The notes: generated by a model not told the origin, from the letters alone. Shown: positions 44,467-53,514, numbered from the stretch's first letter. The stretch is DNA of 64,000 bases from Flavobacterium subsaxonicum WB 4.1-42 = DSM 21790 (GCF_000422725.1 NZ_KE383910.1:85978-149977); one strand, 5' to 3'. A program made the numbers and translations.

Positions 44467-45120
44467 TTATAGTGTTTTTACAAACAGGTTAGAGGCAATT
44501 TTGTTAGATACGGTAACATCTTTATCGTCTACACGAAGGGTAAGCGAAAGGTCGAAATCTTCTTTAGAAACCACTTCTATAGTAGAGCCAAGGGCAATTT
44601 GCTGTTTATCGAGATATTGCAAAAAAGGTGGCGAACTGTCTTTTACTCCCACACAAATTACCTTTTTGCCGGCATTAATTTCCGACAGGAGTTTTTTATC
44701 TATTTTGGCAATTTTACCATTACGGTCGGGTATCGGGTCGCCGTGCGGGTCTTCTGTAGGGAAACCCAGAAATTCCTCCAGCTTATTAATCAGTTTTTCA
44801 GATTTTATGTGCTCCAGCTGCTCGGCAACATCGTGTACCTCATCCCACGAAAAATCAAGCGTTTCTACCAAAAAAACTTCCCACATGCGGTGCTTGCGCA
44901 CTATCATCAGGGCCGTAAATTTACCTTTTTCGGTAAGCGATACGCCCTGGTATTTTTTATAAATAACCAGTTCTTTTTCGGCAAGCTTCTGCACCATATC
45001 AGTAACCGATGATGGCTTGCTTTCCATTACATTAGCAATAGAGTTGGTGTTTACGCCCTTGCTGTGGTTAAGAGAAAGGTGGTAGATAACTTTAAGGTAA
45101 TTTTCTTCGGAGTAGGTCAT
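44467..45120 (-). CDS. mntR: DtxR/MntR-family metal-dependent repressor
   Basis: A 217-residue regulator starting MTYSEENYLKVIYHLS at 45120 (an ATG at 45141 would sit inside the -7 box). The winged helix is at 25-65 (VNTNSIANVMESKPSSVTDM), the dimer and metal domain at 75-145 with KHRMWEVFLVETLDFSWDEV and HVxHDVAEQLEH-like ligands, and a C-terminal FeoA/SH3-like domain. With Mn2+ bound it should repress mntH in the same operon. A DtxR-type operator is at 45175-45194. Confidence 0.92.
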   Translation of the reverse strand: MTYSEENYLKVIYHLSLNHSKGVNTNSIANVMESKPSSVTDMVQKLAEKELVIYKKYQGVSLTEKGKFTALMIVRKHRMWEVFLVETLDFSWDEVHDVAEQLEHIKSEKLINKLEEFLGFPTEDPHGDPIPDRNGKIAKIDKKLLSEINAGKKVICVGVKDSSPPFLQYLDKQQIALGSTIEVVSKEDFDLSLTLRVDDKDVTVSNKIASNLFVKTL

Positions 45121-45140
45121 GTAAATTAGGACATTATGCA

Positions 45141-45148
45141 CAAATATA
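45141..45148 (-). promoter_or_regulatory. -7 element TATATTTG before mntR
   Basis: Perfect TAnnTTTG on the minus strand, 21 bases before the mntR ATG. Confidence 0.5.
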
Positions 45149-45174
45149 GTGATAATTTGGATTAATGAAAGATA

Positions 45175-45194
45175 TTTTTAGGCAAGGCTAAAAA
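45175..45194. promoter_or_regulatory. DtxR/MntR-type operator
   Basis: TTTTTAGGCAAGGCTAAAAA is a near-perfect palindrome like the DtxR consensus TTAGGTTAGCCTAA (11 of 14 core bases). It lies between mntR and the divergent zeta-like gene. It is centred about 50 bases before the expected mntR start, which is farther up than a simple blocking repressor would sit. Confidence 0.65.
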
Positions 45195-45234
45195 AATAAC
45201 ATTTTCTTGACAGTTTTTGGTTTTCGATTTTAAT

Positions 45235-45242
45235 TACCTTTG
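45235..45242 (+). promoter_or_regulatory. -7 element TACCTTTG before zeta-like gene 2
   Basis: Perfect TAnnTTTG ending six bases before the ATG at 45249; TTTG at 45216-45219 is 15 bases upstream. Confidence 0.45.
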
Positions 45243-45248
45243 TTATAA

Positions 45249-45824
45249 ATGAGTAAAAATTTATATATAATTTCGGGTTGTAACGGAGCTGGAAAAACCA
45301 CTGCCTCTTTTACAATCTTACCCGAAATATTAGATTGTAAAGAGTTTGTAAATGCCGATGAAATAGCAAAAGGCCTGTCGCCTTTTCAGCCGGAGAAAGT
45401 TTCTTTTGAAGCCGGGCGTATAATGTTACACCGTATAAACGAACTGTTAGAAGCGGGCGAAACATTTTCTTTTGAAACCACGTTGGCAACAAAAAGTTAT
45501 AAGTCTAAAGTTATTGCTGCCCAACAACTGGGTTATAAAGTAATACTTTTGTTCTTTTGGCTTGAAGATGTAAGCCTTGCCATAGAACGCGTTAAGACAA
45601 GGGTGTCTGAAGGCGGGCACAATATTGCAATCGACGTTATTAAACGAAGGTATGCAAACGGAATAAAAAATTTATTTGATATTTACCTGCCTGTTGTTAA
45701 CGAAGCTATTATATTTGATAATTCTTTCGGGATGCCCGAAATAATAGCAGAAAAAAATTTAGGAACAGATATTGGCATCATAAATAAAACTAAGTTTGAA
45801 AAGCTAAAAGCTATAATATTATGA
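45249..45824 (+). CDS. Zeta-toxin-like P-loop kinase (second locus)
   Basis: A 191-residue COG4185-type kinase. Walker A SGCNGAGKTT (9-18), FVNADEIAKGLSPF, FSFETTLAT, and VSEGGHNIAIDVIKRRYANG with the family GGH and Arg residues. Of the two zeta-like proteins this is closer to the usual COG4185 pattern. It has no partner gene before it; a 49-residue ORF overlaps its end by four bases. Toxin or house-cleaning kinase roles are both possible. Confidence 0.82.
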   Translation: MSKNLYIISGCNGAGKTTASFTILPEILDCKEFVNADEIAKGLSPFQPEKVSFEAGRIMLHRINELLEAGETFSFETTLATKSYKSKVIAAQQLGYKVILLFFWLEDVSLAIERVKTRVSEGGHNIAIDVIKRRYANGIKNLFDIYLPVVNEAIIFDNSFGMPEIIAEKNLGTDIGIINKTKFEKLKAIIL

Positions 45825-45970
45825 GTGAGCATAAAAGAACCCCAACCCAAGCCAAGATCATAGAAAGTATGGGTAAAGTGTACGAAAATCTTATTGCCTT
45901 TAAAAAGAAAATGAACAGCGAGCTTGTTATTCTTGATAAGGACGGAAAAATAATACGTGTAAAGCCATAA
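45821..45970 (+). CDS. 49-residue basic protein overlapping zeta-like gene 2
   Basis: ATG at 45821 overlaps the zeta stop (ATGA). The protein begins MSEHKRTPTQAKIIESMGKV and ends LVILDKDGKIIRVKP; it is basic, with a helix and then a strand-turn-strand end. Short, coupled, and followed by a strong terminator, so likely real. Probably the antitoxin or a modulator, with gene order toxin-first; this is inference. Confidence 0.65.
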   Translation: MSEHKRTPTQAKIIESMGKVYENLIAFKKKMNSELVILDKDGKIIRVKP

Positions 45971-45993
45971 GGCATTATAAAAATCCTATACAG

Positions 45994-46025
45994 GCCTGTC
46001 AATTTATTTTGACAGGCTTTTTTAT
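45994..46025 (+). terminator. Rho-independent terminator
   Basis: Stem GCCTGTCAA/TTGACAGGC (45994-46002, 46009-46017) with a T run. Confidence 0.92.
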
Positions 46026-46035
46026 TATAATTCGC

Positions 46036-46043
46036 TACTTTTG
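46036..46043 (+). promoter_or_regulatory. -7 element TACTTTTG before lycopene cyclase
   Basis: Perfect TAnnTTTG ending six bases before the ATG; transcript would be nearly leaderless. Confidence 0.4.
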
Positions 46044-46048
46044 AAGTA

Positions 46049-47194
46049 ATGAAGCATTACCACTACATTTTTGCAGGCGCAGGGCTATCGGGCCTGATGA
46101 CGGTGTACCGCATGGCTATTTCGGGCAGGTTTAATGATGCATCGATACTGTTACTGGATACCGATACCAAAAAAGAAAACGACCGCACCTGGTGCTTCTG
46201 GCAGCGCGGTATAACCATTTGGGATGATATTATCTTGAGGCATTGGAACACCGCCCTGTTCGCGAGCCAAAACTTTAGAACCGACCTCGATTTTGATGGC
46301 TACGAATACAACATGATTCGCGGTATCGACTTTTATAATTTTGTGCTGGCCGAGCTTAAAAAGCACAGCAATATAGCATTCGCACACCAAAAAGTGACTG
46401 ATTTTGCCGATTTGGGCATGCACGTGCTTGTAAAAACCGACGTGGAGAGCTACACCTGCAATAAGTTATTCAACAGTATTTACAATCCGGCGTTACCGGC
46501 ATCGCAAAAAAAATACCCGCTACTGCAACAACACTTTATTGGCTGGCACGTAAAAACCGACACACCTGCTTTTAATGCCCATAAGCCCACCTTTATGGAT
46601 TTTAGCATTGTACAAAAAGGCAATACGCGCTTTATGTATGTGCTGCCCTTTTCGGGCACAGAGGCTATTGTAGAATACACCCTTTTCTCGAAAGACCTTT
46701 TGGCTATAGCCGAATATGAAGAGGCTATTAAGCAGTACCTAACAGATAAAGGCATTACAGAATATGAAATTGTAGATAAAGAGCGCGGCAGCATACCTAT
46801 GACGAGCTATAAGTTTTGGGAGCACAACACCAAGAACATATTAAATATAGGGTCGGCCGGCGGATGGACCAAGGCCAGCACAGGCTACACCTTTAAAAAT
46901 GCCGATAAAAAATCGCGCGAGGTGGTGCACTTTATTCAATCTCAAAACGATTTCACCAAATTCTATAAAAAGAATAAATTCTGGGGTTACGATTTGCTAC
47001 TGCTGGATATACTGGCGCGCAAAAACCACAAAGGGTCGGCTATTTTTGCAGCAATGTTTAAAAACGGCAAGGCAGCACCCATCTTTAAATTTTTAGATGA
47101 AGAGACCACTTTATCCGAAGATTTAGCGGTAATATCTAAATGCCCTAAGGGTTTGTTTATTAATGCGCTGCTGCGCAGAATGCTAAATCTGTAA
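46049..47194 (+). CDS. crtY: Lycopene beta-cyclase (CrtY type)
   Basis: A 381-residue flavin-dependent cyclase. The N-terminal Rossmann motif is FAGAGLSGLMTVYRM, followed by LLLDTD and NDRTWCFW, the signature of this family; later PMTSYKFW and IGSAGGWTKASTGYTF complete the fold. It closes the ends of lycopene to make beta-carotene, which feeds zeaxanthin in yellow flavobacteria. It stands alone; crtB, crtI and crtZ are not in the window. Confidence 0.92.
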   Translation: MKHYHYIFAGAGLSGLMTVYRMAISGRFNDASILLLDTDTKKENDRTWCFWQRGITIWDDIILRHWNTALFASQNFRTDLDFDGYEYNMIRGIDFYNFVLAELKKHSNIAFAHQKVTDFADLGMHVLVKTDVESYTCNKLFNSIYNPALPASQKKYPLLQQHFIGWHVKTDTPAFNAHKPTFMDFSIVQKGNTRFMYVLPFSGTEAIVEYTLFSKDLLAIAEYEEAIKQYLTDKGITEYEIVDKERGSIPMTSYKFWEHNTKNILNIGSAGGWTKASTGYTFKNADKKSREVVHFIQSQNDFTKFYKKNKFWGYDLLLLDILARKNHKGSAIFAAMFKNGKAAPIFKFLDEETTLSEDLAVISKCPKGLFINALLRRMLNL

Positions 47195-47233
47195 CAAAAT
47201 AATTTACGGTTATACAATTGGATAAAAATTATT

Positions 47234-47241
47234 TATCTTTG
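47234..47241 (+). promoter_or_regulatory. -7 element TATCTTTG before bacilliredoxin
   Basis: Perfect TAnnTTTG ending 25 bases before the ATG. Confidence 0.5.
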
Positions 47242-47266
47242 CAGTATAATTTTAAATATTATAATT

Positions 47267-47677
47267 ATGTATCCTGAAGAACTGGTAAAACCCATGCGTG
47301 CCGAACTATCGGAAGCAGGTTTTCAAGATTTATATACGGCCGATGCGGTTAAAAACGCAATAAGTAAAGAAGGTACTACACTTGTAGTAGTAAATTCTGT
47401 TTGTGGCTGTGCAGCACGTAATGCAAGGCCGGGCGCTAAAATGAGCCTTGCCAATGCTAAAACGCCTACCAACCTTATTACGGTATTTGCCGGTGTAGAC
47501 AAAGAAGCGGTAGATGAGGCAAGAAGCCTTATGTTCCCTTTTCCTCCATCATCGCCAAGTATGGCTTTATTTAAAGATGGCGAACTGGTACACATGTTAG
47601 AGCGCCACCACATTGAAGGCCGCCCTGCAGAGATGATTGCCGATAACCTTAAAGATGCTTACGACGAGTACTGCTAA
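47267..47677 (+). CDS. BrxA/BrxB-family bacilliredoxin
   Basis: A 136-residue protein of the YphP/YqiW family. The active site is CGC in NSVCGCAARNARPG. Thioredoxin-like fold. In Firmicutes it removes bacillithiol from protein thiols; many Bacteroidetes also make bacillithiol. Complete. A strong terminator follows. Confidence 0.93.
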   Translation: MYPEELVKPMRAELSEAGFQDLYTADAVKNAISKEGTTLVVVNSVCGCAARNARPGAKMSLANAKTPTNLITVFAGVDKEAVDEARSLMFPFPPSSPSMALFKDGELVHMLERHHIEGRPAEMIADNLKDAYDEYC

Positions 47678-47700
47678 TCTATAAGATTTACAACTTTTAA

Positions 47701-47727
47701 AACCACGCAATTGCGTGGTTTTTTTGT
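47701..47727 (+). terminator. Rho-independent terminator
   Basis: Perfect palindrome AACCACGCAATTGCGTGGTT and a T run. Confidence 0.92.
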
Positions 47728-47801
47728 TATGCAGGTGTGCTTTTTTCTCCGACGCGTTATAAAAATGCCGTACTTTAACATGATTCTTAAAAGGAAGACC
47801 G

Positions 47802-48842
47802 ATGAAATACCTTCGTATATATATTTTGATCTTAATGTCCGTTTTTCTGATTTCGTGTAAACAAAACCGCGCAGAAGGAAGAAAAATTATTGTTAGCCCT
47901 GAAATGCAGGGTGTAACTACCCCTTACGGACCTAAAGGGATTACCCGAAATATAATACAAGATAAAAAGGGCAACATTTGGATTGCTGCGTTTACCGGTA
48001 TTTTTAGGTACGATGGAAAGTCTTTTACCAATATTATAAGCAATGTGAGTTCGGCACGTTTCTTTTCAGTTTTAGAAGATAGAAAAGGCAACTTGTGGTT
48101 TGGGTCCATCGGCTCCGGGGTTTATTGTTATGATGGCAAATCCTTTCAAAATTTTACAACCGGCGACGGCCTTCTTAATAATGAAGTTACCGCTATTTAT
48201 GAAGATAATAAAGGCAACATTTGGTTTGGTGTTTCCGGAGGGGCAAGCTGTTACAATGGGGAGTCCTTTCAAAATTATGTTATAGATGGGAATACGATGA
48301 ATGAGGATGGTACAGGAAAAACTTTTGCTAAGAGGCGTTCTTACGCTGTTAATTGTATTGTTGAAGACAAAACAGGCAAGTTTTGGTTTGCTACAGGCGG
48401 CAATACCTTTGTGTATGATGGTAAAACATTTACTACCGTTACCAACGCAGATGGCAAAGCTTTTAAAAATGTACGCTCTGTTATAGAAGATAAAAAGGGC
48501 GCTGTCTGGCTTGGCGGAGCTCATGGCCTTTGGCGTTACAACGGCAGTACATTTACCAATTTTACGCATGCGTTTGTGGGCTATATAATCGAAGATAAAA
48601 AAGGCAATATCTGGACCAGTTCAGAAAACGCTGACCGACAGGGTTGGGTACTTTTGCGCTATGATGCAAAAACACTAACCGATGGTAGGCCTGTTGCAAC
48701 AGAAGTGAAGTCGGGAGAAAAGATGATCTTCGGCATTTTGGAAGCTAACGATGGACGCATCTGGTTTGGATCTTTAAATGGCGTGTATCGATATAACGGA
48801 AAGGACATAACCGACTTTAAAACCAATGATAGTTTACAATGA
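47802..48842 (+). CDS. Two-component regulator propeller lipoprotein
   Basis: A 346-residue lipoprotein (lipobox LISC at residues 16-19) made of about seven repeats like GNIWFGxxGxGxYxYDGKSF, the Reg_prop type that makes a beta propeller. Such propellers are the sensor part of hybrid two-component systems; here the kinase part is absent, so it may bind a ligand or sit as a stand-alone surface protein. Ends near a second CCATGCAATTGCATGG terminator. Confidence 0.85.
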   Translation: MKYLRIYILILMSVFLISCKQNRAEGRKIIVSPEMQGVTTPYGPKGITRNIIQDKKGNIWIAAFTGIFRYDGKSFTNIISNVSSARFFSVLEDRKGNLWFGSIGSGVYCYDGKSFQNFTTGDGLLNNEVTAIYEDNKGNIWFGVSGGASCYNGESFQNYVIDGNTMNEDGTGKTFAKRRSYAVNCIVEDKTGKFWFATGGNTFVYDGKTFTTVTNADGKAFKNVRSVIEDKKGAVWLGGAHGLWRYNGSTFTNFTHAFVGYIIEDKKGNIWTSSENADRQGWVLLRYDAKTLTDGRPVATEVKSGEKMIFGILEANDGRIWFGSLNGVYRYNGKDITDFKTNDSLQ

Positions 48843-48895
48843 TTTATAAAAAAATATTATTAGGAGTGTTTTAGCGGGCTAAATTTTTTGCTAAG

Positions 48896-48918
48896 CCATG
48901 CAATTGCATGGTTTTTTT
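48896..48918 (+). terminator. Rho-independent terminator
   Basis: Palindrome CCATGCAATTGCATGG then a T run. It resembles the one at 47701. Confidence 0.9.
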
Positions 48919-49000
48919 GTTAGTAATTATGCCTGCATAGCAATTGTTTTTATTATTAACAAAAAAGGTACTACTTTTACGCGAATTTTTAAGTGCGTAC

Positions 49001-49735
49001 ATGGAAAAGATACTATCTTATCCCTTAACAATAATTTTTTACCTGGTGTTCCTGCTGCTGTTGGTTATTTTTCATCCAATACAGTGGTTATGCCTTAATG
49101 TGTTTGGTTACCAGGCGCATAAAAAAAGCGTAGATATATTAAATGCAGGGCTTACAAGGTGCCTGCATATTCTTGGCACCACTATTGCATTTAATGGTAT
49201 GGAAAAGGTGCCTGTGGGTGTACCGCTTATTATAGTGGCTAACCACCAGAGCATGTATGATATTCCGCCAATCATCTGGTTTATGCGCAAAGTGCACCCC
49301 AAATTTATCAGTAAAAAAGAGCTGGGCAAGGGCATACCAAGCGTGTCGTACAATTTAAGGCACGGCGGCAGCGTTTTAATAGACAGAAAAGACTCCAGGC
49401 AGGCGTTACCGGCAATAAAAAGCCTGGCAGAATATATAGAAAAATACAACCGATCTGCTGTAATCTTCCCCGAAGGCACCCGAAGCAGGGATGGTATACC
49501 CAAGAAATTTTCAGAAAACGGTCTTAAAATACTATGTAAAAACGCTCCTTCTGCGTATATTGTACCAATTAGTATAAGCAATTCCTGGAAAATAGTACGC
49601 TTTGGGCAGTACCCGCTGGGATTGGGCAGCAGGCTAACTTTTACAATACAGGAACCTTTTGCTATTAAGAATATTCCTTTTGAAGAAGTGATAACGAGAA
49701 CTGAGAATGCAGTAATACAAGGAATAAAAAATTAA
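49001..49735 (+). CDS. plsC: 1-acyl-sn-glycerol-3-phosphate acyltransferase
   Basis: A 244-residue PlsC with an N-terminal membrane segment (LTIIFYLVFLLLLVIFHPIQ). Motif I is NHQSMYD (HX4D) and motif III FPEGTRSRDG; motif II is in KKELGKGIPSVSY. It adds the second acyl chain to lysophosphatidate. The start at 49001 (MEKILSYPL) is chosen over 48944, which would read through the terminator tail. It is six bases before the acyl-ACP desaturase, so the two form a membrane lipid operon. Confidence 0.92.
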   Translation: MEKILSYPLTIIFYLVFLLLLVIFHPIQWLCLNVFGYQAHKKSVDILNAGLTRCLHILGTTIAFNGMEKVPVGVPLIIVANHQSMYDIPPIIWFMRKVHPKFISKKELGKGIPSVSYNLRHGGSVLIDRKDSRQALPAIKSLAEYIEKYNRSAVIFPEGTRSRDGIPKKFSENGLKILCKNAPSAYIVPISISNSWKIVRFGQYPLGLGSRLTFTIQEPFAIKNIPFEEVITRTENAVIQGIKN

Positions 49736-49741
49736 AATATC

Positions 49742-50737
49742 ATGTCTATAAAAAACGTTCGACTGGAAGTAATGCAGTTTCTGGAAAAGAACATCGACAC
49801 TTTTGTTGATAGTTATCTTATTCCGGTCGAAAAAATATGGCAGCCTACGGATTTGCTGCCAGACTCTCAAAACGAGATCTTTTTTGAGGAAGTTAAAGAG
49901 CTTAGAGAACTTGCCAAAGACCTGCCTTATGATTTTTGGGTAGTACTTGTGGGCGATACCATTACAGAAGAAGCCCTGCCTACCTACGAGTCTTGGCTTA
50001 TGGATGTGGAAGGTGTTAACCAAACCGAAGATAAAGGCAATGGCTGGAGTAAATGGATACGCAACTGGACGGGCGAAGAAAACCGCCACGGCGACTTGCT
50101 AAACAAGTACCTGTACCTGTCTGGCCGTGTAGATATGCGCGAGATTGAAATGACCACGCAGCACCTTATTAACGATGGTTTTGATATTGGTACCGGCCGC
50201 GACCCGTATAAAAACTTTGTGTACACCAGTTTTCAGGAATTGGCTACATACATATCGCACAACCGTGTATCGCAGCTGGCTAAAAAATACGGCGATAACA
50301 AGCTGTCTAAAATGTGCCGCCTTATTGCGGGAGATGAGATGCGCCACCACATGGCGTACAGCGAGTTTGTAGACCAGATTTTTAAGGTAGACCCCAGCGA
50401 AATGATGCTTGCTTTCCAGTACATGATGAAACAAAAAATTGTTATGCCGGCCCACTTTTTAAGAGAATCAGGCCAAAAGATAAGCTCTGCTTTTGAGCAG
50501 TTCTCTGATTCGGCACAACGCATTGGCGTTTACACCGCTTCCGATTATGTTGATATTTTGCGCAAGCTGGTAGAAAAATGGCAAATTGACAAAATAGAAG
50601 GGCTTACCGCCGAAGCAGAAAAAGCAAGGGATTACCTTATGCGACTGCCGGACAGAATGCAAAAAATATCTGAACGATTAGTTATACCGCAGGAGCCCCA
50701 CATTTTTAAATGGGTTAAACCGGCACTGATTAAATAA
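49742..50737 (+). CDS. Soluble acyl-ACP desaturase
   Basis: A 331-residue di-iron acyl-ACP desaturase. The two EExH-type motifs are ENRHGDLLNKYLYL and DEMRHHMAYSEF. It puts a double bond into acyl carrier protein-bound fatty acids using ferredoxin. Found in plant plastids, actinobacteria and flavobacteria. It is the second gene after plsC; together they set unsaturated acyl content. Full length. Confidence 0.93.
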   Translation: MSIKNVRLEVMQFLEKNIDTFVDSYLIPVEKIWQPTDLLPDSQNEIFFEEVKELRELAKDLPYDFWVVLVGDTITEEALPTYESWLMDVEGVNQTEDKGNGWSKWIRNWTGEENRHGDLLNKYLYLSGRVDMREIEMTTQHLINDGFDIGTGRDPYKNFVYTSFQELATYISHNRVSQLAKKYGDNKLSKMCRLIAGDEMRHHMAYSEFVDQIFKVDPSEMMLAFQYMMKQKIVMPAHFLRESGQKISSAFEQFSDSAQRIGVYTASDYVDILRKLVEKWQIDKIEGLTAEAEKARDYLMRLPDRMQKISERLVIPQEPHIFKWVKPALIK

Positions 50738-50740
50738 TAT

Positions 50741-50764
50741 AAAGGTTGGCTTATGCCAACCTTT
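50741..50764. terminator. Hairpin between convergent genes
   Basis: Stem AAAGGTTGGC/GCCAACCTTT with loop TTAT. It can serve the desaturase and the convergent GLPGLI gene. Confidence 0.75.
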
Positions 50765-50775
50765 ACTGTTTTATA

Positions 50776-51471
50776 CTAACCGCCAATTTCGCGGTCAAAC
50801 TCTTCCTGAGATTGGATTTTTTGTGTAGCAAGAAATTTTGTGTCAAAATCTTTGGCACTTGCCTCGTCTATAGTGGTAAGGGTGTAGGTAACATTTCGCA
50901 CCGTTAATTCTGTAATTAGTCCCGGTAAATTGCCATAGCCTATGGGGCCAAAGCTGTAGTTAAGTTCCGGGCAGTACCACGCCGTTACAGGGTGGTTATA
51001 TACACCCAGCTTGTTTTTAACCACAAAAAAGGTAGTGGCCTTTTGGCACAGCCTGCCGTTTATTACTTTGGTTTCTTTACTAATTGTCCAGTTGTTTACC
51101 CCACCCGACTTGGTATAGGTGCTAACACCGGAGTTTACATGCTGATTGTAAACCATATTATCAAGCGTATAGTTAACGCCTCCGTATTCTGCGAAAAGCA
51201 AAAGGCTTAAATCTATCATTTCTCTATCGCCATTAAGGGTAGGGCTGTTGTAAGTTTCATTGTAAAATTTGGCATCCTTATTTTTAATAACCAGCCCAAA
51301 ACTCATTGTGCTGGCAAGGGCATCCTCCAGTGTTCGCCTCAAAAAATCATTCTGCCCGTATAAACCTGTTTCATCGTGTATCAGGGCGGTGTATTGTACA
51401 TATACGTTTTTTTGCTGGCTGTAAACGCTTACACCCATTAGCAAGAGCAGGGCAAGTAGTATCTTTTTCAT
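50776..51471 (-). CDS. GLPGLI family exported protein
   Basis: A 231-residue exported protein starting MKKILLALLLLMGVSVYSQQ at 51471; ATGs farther upstream lie in the divergent promoter region. It contains the family mark GYGNLPGLITEL near 190 after PVTAWYCPELNYSFGPIGY. The family is common in Flavobacteriia and lacks a known function; it is thought to be envelope-associated. Confidence 0.88.
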   Translation of the reverse strand: MKKILLALLLLMGVSVYSQQKNVYVQYTALIHDETGLYGQNDFLRRTLEDALASTMSFGLVIKNKDAKFYNETYNSPTLNGDREMIDLSLLLFAEYGGVNYTLDNMVYNQHVNSGVSTYTKSGGVNNWTISKETKVINGRLCQKATTFFVVKNKLGVYNHPVTAWYCPELNYSFGPIGYGNLPGLITELTVRNVTYTLTTIDEASAKDFDTKFLATQKIQSQEEFDREIGG

Positions 51472-51709
51472 ATATAAGGTTTTAGTACTGCAATAGTAAA
51501 TTATATTCGGCAGCAGTCTGTACGAATAATCCGCACTTAACATTATTTTAACAAAGGTCAAAGTCAAAAACCGCTCTTCGTCTATTTAAACCGTTGTTGG
51601 TATATTTTGTGTTTTTAACTATAGGTAAGCACGTTAGCTTTGGTGCTGTGTTTAAATGTTTCACAACCAAAAGTTTAGTAATTCTTACAATTTTAAATCT
51701 ACCAATCCA

Positions 51710-53023
51710 ATGAAAAAAGTTACATTCTTAGTACTACTGTGCTTACTATCCTTTTCAGGATTTAGCCAAACCCCGCAAACCCTGCGGGTAATAAACAAAC
51801 AACTTACGCTAACCAATGGCGACACCGTTACCCTGCGTGGTATTAACTACCCTCTTATAGACGATGGCGGCATATCTTTAAGCAATGCTGCCCAGTACCA
51901 GCACAAAATAGATCAGGCTGCGCTTACCGGCGCCAACTGCATTCGGCTACCCTGGTATACTAATGGCAAGCACTGGCGCGATGTGCAAACGCCCGGCACC
52001 ATTAATGGCTATGTAAACAATGGCCACCTTAGCAACATTATTGGCTACTGCATTCAGAAAGGTATGATTCCGATTTTAGAGCTTCACGACCCCGGGTTTA
52101 TTACCTGCTCTAACGACTGGACCTACTTTAACAGCACCGTTAAAAACTGGTGGAAAAGCCCCGAAGTTTTAGAGCTTATAGAAGAGCACGAGGAGCACCT
52201 CATTATTAACCTTGCCAACGAGTTTGGCTATGTTATGTGGGGTAACGATGGCGCCTTAAACACCTTTAAAACCAACTACAACACGCTAATTAGCGAGCTT
52301 AGGGCCCTGAATGTAGATGTACCGATTATGATAGATGCGCCCGATTGCGGCCAGTCATCTACCCAACTGCTATCGATAGCCGAGAGCATGGTAACATCAG
52401 ACCCGGATCATAACCTTATCTTTTCGGCGCATGCCTACTGGTACTCGTATGCCAACACCCAGGCAGCGGTACAAACCAAATTAAACCAGGCCAATAACAC
52501 CAATGTATGCTTTGTGTTAGGCGAGGTAGCCAACACCCAGGACGATGCCACCTGCGGCCAGTACAGCCTTGCTAACCTGTACCCTATTATATTACAGGAA
52601 GCCTGCACCCGCAACATTGGCTGGCTGGCATGGACTTATGACCAGGATTGCAGCAGCCCGCGTGAGCTGACTTCTGACGGCGAATTTGCCAATCTTACCA
52701 CCTACGGTAACGATATTGTATATAACACCACATACGGCCTTATAAGCGGCACCTGCAACGCGCAGCCCGTAATGGCAACCAATGCCCTTACAGCTACTAA
52801 AACACTAACGGCTTACCCTAACCCAATAACCGAGACGGTGAGCTTTACCCATGCCACTGAAATTAAACAGGTGCAGGTGTATAACCTTTTGGGCACATTG
52901 GTAAAAACCATTAGCTCCGGGTTTACCAATGTAGGCATGCACGACCTGTCGGCGGGGGTATACCTTTTTAAGGCTACTACTTTAGACGGCCGCACCTATC
53001 AACAAAAAATTATTAAAAATTAG
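51710..53023 (+). CDS. GH5-family secreted glycoside hydrolase with T9SS domain
   Basis: A 437-residue enzyme with signal peptide (MKKVTFLVLLCLLSFSGFSQ); start at 51710. The (beta/alpha)8 catalytic domain runs from about 25 to 350: TLRGINYPLIDDGG, CIRLPWYTNG, the acid/base Glu in INLANEFGYVMW, HAYWYSYA, and the nucleophile Glu in VLGEVANTQ. The last 80 residues (TLTAYPNPITETVSFTHATE) are a T9SS sorting domain. Substrate is likely beta-mannan or beta-glucan. Cotranscribed with the lipoprotein six bases downstream. Confidence 0.9.
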   Translation: MKKVTFLVLLCLLSFSGFSQTPQTLRVINKQLTLTNGDTVTLRGINYPLIDDGGISLSNAAQYQHKIDQAALTGANCIRLPWYTNGKHWRDVQTPGTINGYVNNGHLSNIIGYCIQKGMIPILELHDPGFITCSNDWTYFNSTVKNWWKSPEVLELIEEHEEHLIINLANEFGYVMWGNDGALNTFKTNYNTLISELRALNVDVPIMIDAPDCGQSSTQLLSIAESMVTSDPDHNLIFSAHAYWYSYANTQAAVQTKLNQANNTNVCFVLGEVANTQDDATCGQYSLANLYPIILQEACTRNIGWLAWTYDQDCSSPRELTSDGEFANLTTYGNDIVYNTTYGLISGTCNAQPVMATNALTATKTLTAYPNPITETVSFTHATEIKQVQVYNLLGTLVKTISSGFTNVGMHDLSAGVYLFKATTLDGRTYQQKIIKN

Positions 53024-53028
53024 ATAGT

Positions 53029-53514
53029 ATGAAAAAGATTGCTTTTTTACTGCTGCTTGTAATGGCAGCAGCCTGCAGCGGCGATGACGATAAGGGCAGT
53101 ACCGGAGTTTCCGGCAACAACAAGTACAGTTACCTGGGCAAGGAGTATGCGCTTAGCGAAGCCGAATATTATATTGTGGGCGATGATGTATATTTTTTCT
53201 TTACCGACTTTGGTAACGGAAATTACGAATCTACCGTGCAGCTAATTTTTGCATGGACCATGCTGGCTGATATTGGCGGCAGCTATACCGCACACCCCGA
53301 CCGCGATATACAAACCTACGATCCGCAAACTAATTTCTGGACCGGCGGTATTAACTACAAAGGCAGCGATGGTGCCGATAGCGTACAGGGCGGTAATATA
53401 AAAATTGAACTGAGCGATAATAACACCAAGGTAGACATAACTTTTACGGTTACTACCGATACCGGAGATAAAGCCACAGGCCACTACTCCGGGCCAATAT
53501 CAGAACGCGAATAG
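53029..53514 (+). CDS. Hypothetical lipoprotein after GH5 enzyme
   Basis: A 161-residue lipoprotein (MKKIAFLLLLVMAAACSGDD; lipobox AAAC) with an acidic export-type tail after the Cys. The rest is beta-rich (YSYLGKEYALSEAEYYIVGD). No family recognised. The acidic residues after the lipid Cys fit a Bacteroidetes lipoprotein export signal, so it may be surface exposed and help the GH5 enzyme, which is inference. Confidence 0.75.
   Translation: MKKIAFLLLLVMAAACSGDDDKGSTGVSGNNKYSYLGKEYALSEAEYYIVGDDVYFFFTDFGNGNYESTVQLIFAWTMLADIGGSYTAHPDRDIQTYDPQTNFWTGGINYKGSDGADSVQGGNIKIELSDNNTKVDITFTVTTDTGDKATGHYSGPISERE

Noticed and set aside
47802..48842. Hybrid two-component sensor
   Set aside because: Only the propeller repeats are present; no kinase or receiver follows.
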